Made by a program: the position numbers and the translations under genes | Part shown: positions 60,455-64,000 of the stretch, one piece after another | Layout: each line of letters opens with the position of its first letter | Position numbering within the stretch: the stretch's first letter is position 1 | Notes under the pieces: model-generated | What the model was told of the DNA's origin: nothing | The model's input: the letters and a program-made list of their open reading frames with translations, nothing else | The model's database searches: none | Assembly (NCBI GenBank): GCA_910576895.1 | Contig: CAJTJZ010000012.1 | Coordinates: 14,681-78,680 of the forward strand | Source of the DNA: an uncultured Lachnospiraceae bacterium | Lineage (GTDB): Bacteria > Bacillota > Clostridia > Lachnospirales > Lachnospiraceae | Direction of reading: 5' to 3' | Length of the DNA stretch: 64,000 nucleotides

Positions 60455-62005
60455 ATGAGTTTTATGCAAAATATGAAACAGATGCTTAATGAGGAATATA
60501 ATACAGCATTGACAGAAAATGGTGCGATTGCATATAAAACTTCAGGAAAAGCACTACTTGACTTAAATTTTAGAGTTTCTTCTTTTCGGAATGAGTCAGA
60601 AGAAACGATTGTAAATGAATTTGTAAAAGCTTATTATGAAAACCCAGAACTTGCATTGCGGTGGATGTTTTTTGCTGGTGATATTAGAGAAGGACTTGGA
60701 GAGCGAAGACTTTTTAAGACGCTCTTTCTTTATTTAACGCAAAATCATAGGGAAATTGCAAAAGCATTAATGCCTTTGATACCAGAATATTCCAGATGGG
60801 ATATTGTAGTAGAACTTATTAATACAGCACTTGCAAAAGAAGCAGTTGCTATGATTCAAAAGCAACTGAAAGAAGATCATATTCATATGGAGCAGGGCAA
60901 ATCGATTAGTCTTTGTGCAAAATGGCTTCCATCAGAAAATGCATCTTCTAAAGAGAAAAAGCGTTTTGCATCTATATTAGCAAAAAAGTTATCTATGACA
61001 AAGAAACAATATAGGCAAACCCTGTCTGTTTATAGAAAATATTTGAATCTTGTGGAAATTATGATGAGTAGTCGTAAATGGGCAGAGATTGATTATGAAA
61101 AAGTTCCTTCAAGGGCAAATCTTATTTATAATCATGCATTTTTAAGAAATGATGAATATCGCAGACGTGCATTTCTTGAAGCTGTAAAAAAAGGGGAAAA
61201 GAAACTTCATGCAGCGGTACTTTATCCACATGATATTGTACATAATTATTTTCAAAGGAGTGTATGGACGGAAAGACTTTTGCCAAAAGATGATGCATTA
61301 GAGGAATTATGGAAAGCCTTGCCTGATTATGTACAAGGAAATGGAAATACGCTTTGTGTTGCAGATGGTTCTGGGAGTATGGTTTCACCGATTGGAAAAA
61401 CAACGATTACTTGTTTAGAGGTAGCAGATGCACTTGCGATTTATTTTGCAGAACGTTGTAGGGGACAATTTCATAGTTGCTATATTACATTTAGTGAAAA
61501 TCCACAATTTGTAGATTTATCAAATGGAAAGACACTTCATGATAAGATAGAAATTACATTAAATTATCATAAGGCAGAGAATACAAATATACAAGCAGTA
61601 TTTAATTTAATTTTAGATACAGCAGTAAAGAATCATATGGCAAAGGAAGAACTTCCAAAAAATATATTAATTCTTTCTGATATGGAATTTGATATGGCAA
61701 CAAAAGTGAACGAAAATAATCAATGGGTATCTCCAAAGAAAAAGTTATTTCATGTAATTGCAAAAGAATATGAAAAAAAAGGATATGATTTACCAAGACT
61801 TATTTTTTGGAATATTTGCAGTAGAACAAATACAATTCCTGTAAAAGAAAATGATTTGGGCGTTGCACTTGTAAGTGGCTTTTCTCCTACTATTATGAAA
61901 ATGGTACTTAGTAATGAAATTGATCCATATAAATTGTTAATAGATCAACTTATGAAACCAAGGTATGATGCGATAGGGCTTGCTTTGAAATCTATAGAAA
62001 TATAA
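60455..62005 (+). CDS. vWA protein, DUF2828 / Ro60(TROVE)-like
   Basis: 516 aa, cytoplasmic, AGGAGGAG before ATG. Residues about 1-285 are helical (LALRWMFFAGDIREGLGERR, IPEYSRWDIVVELINTALAK), similar to the helical-repeat part of DUF2828 and Ro60-like proteins. Residues about 298-510 are a von Willebrand A domain with intact metal site: VADGSGSMVS (Asp304, Ser306, Ser308), YITFSENPQF (Thr) and NILILSDMEFD (Asp). Ro60-type proteins bind misfolded RNA and Y RNAs through the helical ring. The two tRNA-like RNAs 95 bases upstream are the natural partner candidates (inference). Confidence 0.78.
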   Translation: MSFMQNMKQMLNEEYNTALTENGAIAYKTSGKALLDLNFRVSSFRNESEETIVNEFVKAYYENPELALRWMFFAGDIREGLGERRLFKTLFLYLTQNHREIAKALMPLIPEYSRWDIVVELINTALAKEAVAMIQKQLKEDHIHMEQGKSISLCAKWLPSENASSKEKKRFASILAKKLSMTKKQYRQTLSVYRKYLNLVEIMMSSRKWAEIDYEKVPSRANLIYNHAFLRNDEYRRRAFLEAVKKGEKKLHAAVLYPHDIVHNYFQRSVWTERLLPKDDALEELWKALPDYVQGNGNTLCVADGSGSMVSPIGKTTITCLEVADALAIYFAERCRGQFHSCYITFSENPQFVDLSNGKTLHDKIEITLNYHKAENTNIQAVFNLILDTAVKNHMAKEELPKNILILSDMEFDMATKVNENNQWVSPKKKLFHVIAKEYEKKGYDLPRLIFWNICSRTNTIPVKENDLGVALVSGFSPTIMKMVLSNEIDPYKLLIDQLMKPRYDAIGLALKSIEI

Positions 62006-62033
62006 AATAGAAAAAGAGAGAGAAAAGATATTA

Positions 62034-63065
62034 ATGGAAAAAAAGTCTTTATATCAATATATAAAAGAAAATATAGTTAATGGTCAGTTACCAGAAAAAT
62101 TCTCTTTATCATCTGATATGCCAAAAAATAAAATTCGATTTGCAGATGGTGCAGCCGATGGGATTGCTATTTATCATATGGGAGGTGCAGAAGTATCAAA
62201 AGAATCTATAGATCTTTTACAAGAACTTATGCATGATATTTCTGATGGCAGATATGATATTGCAAGAGAGAAATTAAAAAAATTTGCAGAGCAAAATACA
62301 CCAATTAACGCAATTGATGATTTTGAAAAGTTTATTTTTGATCATACTAGTTGGATTGATTCTAATAAATTGTATGACTTTGCTATAGAATGTATGATGA
62401 GTTCTAATATAGATATTGTAAAATATGGATTAGAAATGGCAGAAGTATTTTCAAATCCAAGTGAAGAAATGAAAGAAATTGTAAGAACATTAGGATTATG
62501 TGAAGAATTTACAATTTTTTCTATTTTCCATATGCAAGGTTGGGATAATTCTAATCAAGAACTTTTTGCACTTGCACAAAAAGTTCATGGTTGGGGACGC
62601 ATACATATAATAAAGCGTTTAGAACCAGAAACAGAGGAAATAAAAAAATGGCTTTTAAAAGAAGGAATTGTAAATACTATTCTTTTTGATTATTCTGCTT
62701 TAGAAGTATATAATAAAGCAGAAGTTAGAACTTTATTAAAAATGGAATTAACAGAAGAAGAAATAAACTCGATTGCTGTTATTATAAGTTCTTTAATTTC
62801 AGAAGAACCTGTAGCAGGAATTAGTTCTATAGAAGATGGTAATCAAATGCTTTTAGATTTCTTAAATCAAGTAAAACATTTTGAACCGAGTTTAACATTA
62901 TGTGAAACAGTTCTTTCGATACAATTAGCAGAACGTTCCAAAGAAATAGATTCGATTTGTAAAGAAATTTTATATGCAGATAAGGTTAAGAAAGCAGTTA
63001 TTGATTGGGTTAAAGAAGGAAAAGCTTTAAAATTGGCAAAAAATTTAAATAAAGAAAGAATGTAA
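62034..63065 (+). CDS. Conserved helical protein of unknown function, 343 aa
   Basis: Follows the vWA gene by 28 bases, GAGAGAAAAG upstream. The N-terminal 60 residues contain KIRFADGAADGIAIYHMGGA, a block I have seen in hypothetical proteins of Clostridia. The remainder is alpha-helical and HEAT-like (DIVKYGLEMAEVFSNPSEEM, LFALAQKVHGWGRIHIIKRL). No signal peptide or catalytic motif is visible. Its place behind the vWA gene suggests a shared function, but no specific role can be assigned. Confidence 0.65.
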   Translation: MEKKSLYQYIKENIVNGQLPEKFSLSSDMPKNKIRFADGAADGIAIYHMGGAEVSKESIDLLQELMHDISDGRYDIAREKLKKFAEQNTPINAIDDFEKFIFDHTSWIDSNKLYDFAIECMMSSNIDIVKYGLEMAEVFSNPSEEMKEIVRTLGLCEEFTIFSIFHMQGWDNSNQELFALAQKVHGWGRIHIIKRLEPETEEIKKWLLKEGIVNTILFDYSALEVYNKAEVRTLLKMELTEEEINSIAVIISSLISEEPVAGISSIEDGNQMLLDFLNQVKHFEPSLTLCETVLSIQLAERSKEIDSICKEILYADKVKKAVIDWVKEGKALKLAKNLNKERM

Positions 63066-63114
63066 TGAAAAGGTAAGAGAGCATAGAAAGGAATATGGAT
63101 TTTAATATATAGTA

Positions 63115-63170
63115 GTGAACTTTCCCCCATTTCTTAGCGAGTGTAACGAGTGTAGGTGGGGAGAGTTCAC
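63115..63170. repeat. Inverted repeat of 14 bp
   Basis: GTGAACTTTCCCCCA (63115-63129) pairs with TGGGGAGAGTTCAC (63157-63170), with a 27-base loop containing GAGTGTAACGAGTGTA. It sits immediately before the palindromic repeat copy C and could be a terminator-like structure or an IS end; no T run follows. Confidence 0.5.
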
Positions 63171-63179
63171 AGGAAATTG

Positions 63180-63216
63180 TATACTGGCGGTCGAAAAACT
63201 TGATCGTTCAGTATAA
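63180..63216 (-). repeat. Dispersed palindromic repeat, copy C
   Basis: TATACTGGCGGTCGAAAAAC followed by TTGATCGTTCAGTATAA. Its plus-strand sequence aligns with the reverse complement of copy B (28113-28148), so it is in the opposite orientation. Confidence 0.65.
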
Positions 63217-63239
63217 ATTAAAAATATGAGGAACGAATT

Positions 63240-63503
63240 ATGTTTGGATTTATGCAAAAATTGGAAAAAAGCAAATATTATAAACAATTAGACGAGATTA
63301 TAGAACATCTGGAAATGAATATGTCCAATAATTATAAAGATGCTGCACAAGAAGATTTAAAAGAATTGGAGTCACTTTTAAAGAAAATACAAGAGGAAGG
63401 GAAAATCAGTGGCGGAAAATTTTCCTATTATGAAAATAAATTTTCCGCCTTTCAAGAAAAGATGAAAAACTTTACGCATAAAGATCAAAAGCCTTTTTGG
63501 TAA
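63240..63503 (+). CDS. Small charged helical protein, 87 aa
   Basis: GAGGAACG precedes ATG 63240. MFGFMQKLEKSKYYKQLDEI and the heptad-like KDAAQEDLKELESLLKKIQE suggest a helical, partly coiled-coil, cytoplasmic protein. No family recognised. It could be the last gene of the vWA unit or independent of it. Confidence 0.5.
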   Translation: MFGFMQKLEKSKYYKQLDEIIEHLEMNMSNNYKDAAQEDLKELESLLKKIQEEGKISGGKFSYYENKFSAFQEKMKNFTHKDQKPFW

Positions 63504-63656
63504 TGTAATTTTTTTATCTAAATCTCGGCAGAATACCAAAATTTCTGATATAGTCGAAGTAGTAGAAAAGTTCACAAAGATGTGGTATAATGCCTTATAT
63601 TGAGAGCGACAAATCGAAATTTCTGTAAGATTTTCGCACTGCAAGGAGAAATTGTG

Positions 63657-64000
63657 ATGGCCAGATACACAAATAAGTTGAAACTCACGTTATGGGTTTC
63701 TGTCGTATATATTTTATCATTTATATGCTATGTACCTACATTGCTAGAACAGAACGGAATTATTATTCCCAATGGATTATTATATTTAAAATACTTATAT
63801 GTGTGTATTCCCGCTATGGCTACTATTTTTCTGCTGATTTGCGAGCAGAACATCAAGGTGTACTTTACGCAAATGTTTTCAGGAAAAATAACAATCAAAT
63901 ATATTTTAATAGGGGTTATATGTATGGCTGTAGGTATATTTGATTCTTATTGCTATTCGTTCATAGTGAAAACTGACATATTTAAAAATACATATTTGAC
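63657..64000 (+). CDS. Membrane protein, N-terminal part (runs off the window)
   Basis: AAGGAG (63643-63648) is 8 bases before ATG 63657. The frame stays open to the window end (114 codons): MARYTNKLKLTLWVSVVYIL, with hydrophobic segments at about 10-30, 40-62 and 75-95. The layout (FICYVPTLLEQNG, then PAMATIFLLICEQNIKVYFT) resembles the N-terminus of CPBP intramembrane proteases, whose catalytic motifs would lie further on. The stretch before it (63504-63656) is non-coding with TATAAT at 63585-63590. Confidence 0.5.
   Translation, partial: MARYTNKLKLTLWVSVVYILSFICYVPTLLEQNGIIIPNGLLYLKYLYVCIPAMATIFLLICEQNIKVYFTQMFSGKITIKYILIGVICMAVGIFDSYCYSFIVKTDIFKNTYL

Overview
The window is AT-rich (about one third G+C by eye) and reads as a chromosomal segment of a low-GC Bacillota, most likely a gut Clostridia of the Lachnospiraceae type (inference). 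The reasons are strong GGAGG ribosome binding sites, sigma-A promoters with 17-base spacers, many YtrA-type GntR/ABC units, Bce-like ABC/two-component clusters, a BlaI/BlaR pair and secreted Big2-domain glycosidases. There is no rRNA, no ordinary tRNA and no CRISPR array.

Region by region. 0-1.3 kb: HAD phosphatase and DUF308 membrane protein. 1.3-3.8 kb: a LytTR response regulator flanked by two promoters of identical design (two ACCG(T/C)TTAA boxes 20 bases apart, 10 bases, -35, 17 bases, -10), each in front of a very small ORF; a 189-aa orphan protein and a 46-aa membrane peptide follow. 3.9-6.4 kb: graveyard of broken transposases (DDE type, IS5-like, IS110-like) and an Rpn-like fragment. 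6.4-10.4 kb: small membrane protein, propeller/solute-binding lipoprotein and a secreted protein. 10.6-12.8 kb and 16.7-18.6 kb: two GntR-ABC operons with visible operators. Between them: hemA, a short-chain dehydrogenase and mgtE. 18.7-20.5 kb: MarR-MATE with a 16-bp palindromic operator. 20.8-28 kb: chemoreceptor plus sugar-binding lipoprotein, AraC regulator, GH51 arabinofuranosidase. 28.2-29.9 kb: ECF sigma/anti-sigma-like pair and a GNAT enzyme. 30.0-35.1 kb: small basic protein, a 1208-aa protein with HEMAH zinc-protease motif, and an FRG-domain protein. 35.2-37.8 kb (minus): glycosyltransferase, NlpC/P60-like protein and MprF/AglD-type membrane protein. 38.0-49.0 kb (minus): two adjacent response regulator-kinase-ABC(FtsX) modules. 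49.1-58.6 kb: BlaI/BlaR pair, two propeller/solute-binding lipoproteins, hydrolase and BspA-type repeat protein. 58.7-64 kb: proA, two tRNA-like RNAs, a vWA protein resembling Ro60/DUF2828, a helical protein, a small protein and the start of a membrane protein.

How parts work together: three BlaI operators ACTAC-N4-GTAGT (before blaI, the 51.5-kb lipoprotein and the 54.9-kb repeat protein) define a small regulon sensed by a BlaR1 whose sensor part is not a penicillin-binding domain. The Bce-like modules carry tandem 9- or 8-base repeats at 11-base period in front of the transporter genes, as expected for OmpR-family regulators.

The best candidates for undescribed biology are (1) the tRNA-mimic RNA pair next to the Ro60/DUF2828-like vWA gene, (2) the LytTR-controlled small-peptide locus, and (3) the metallopeptidase-FRG pair.
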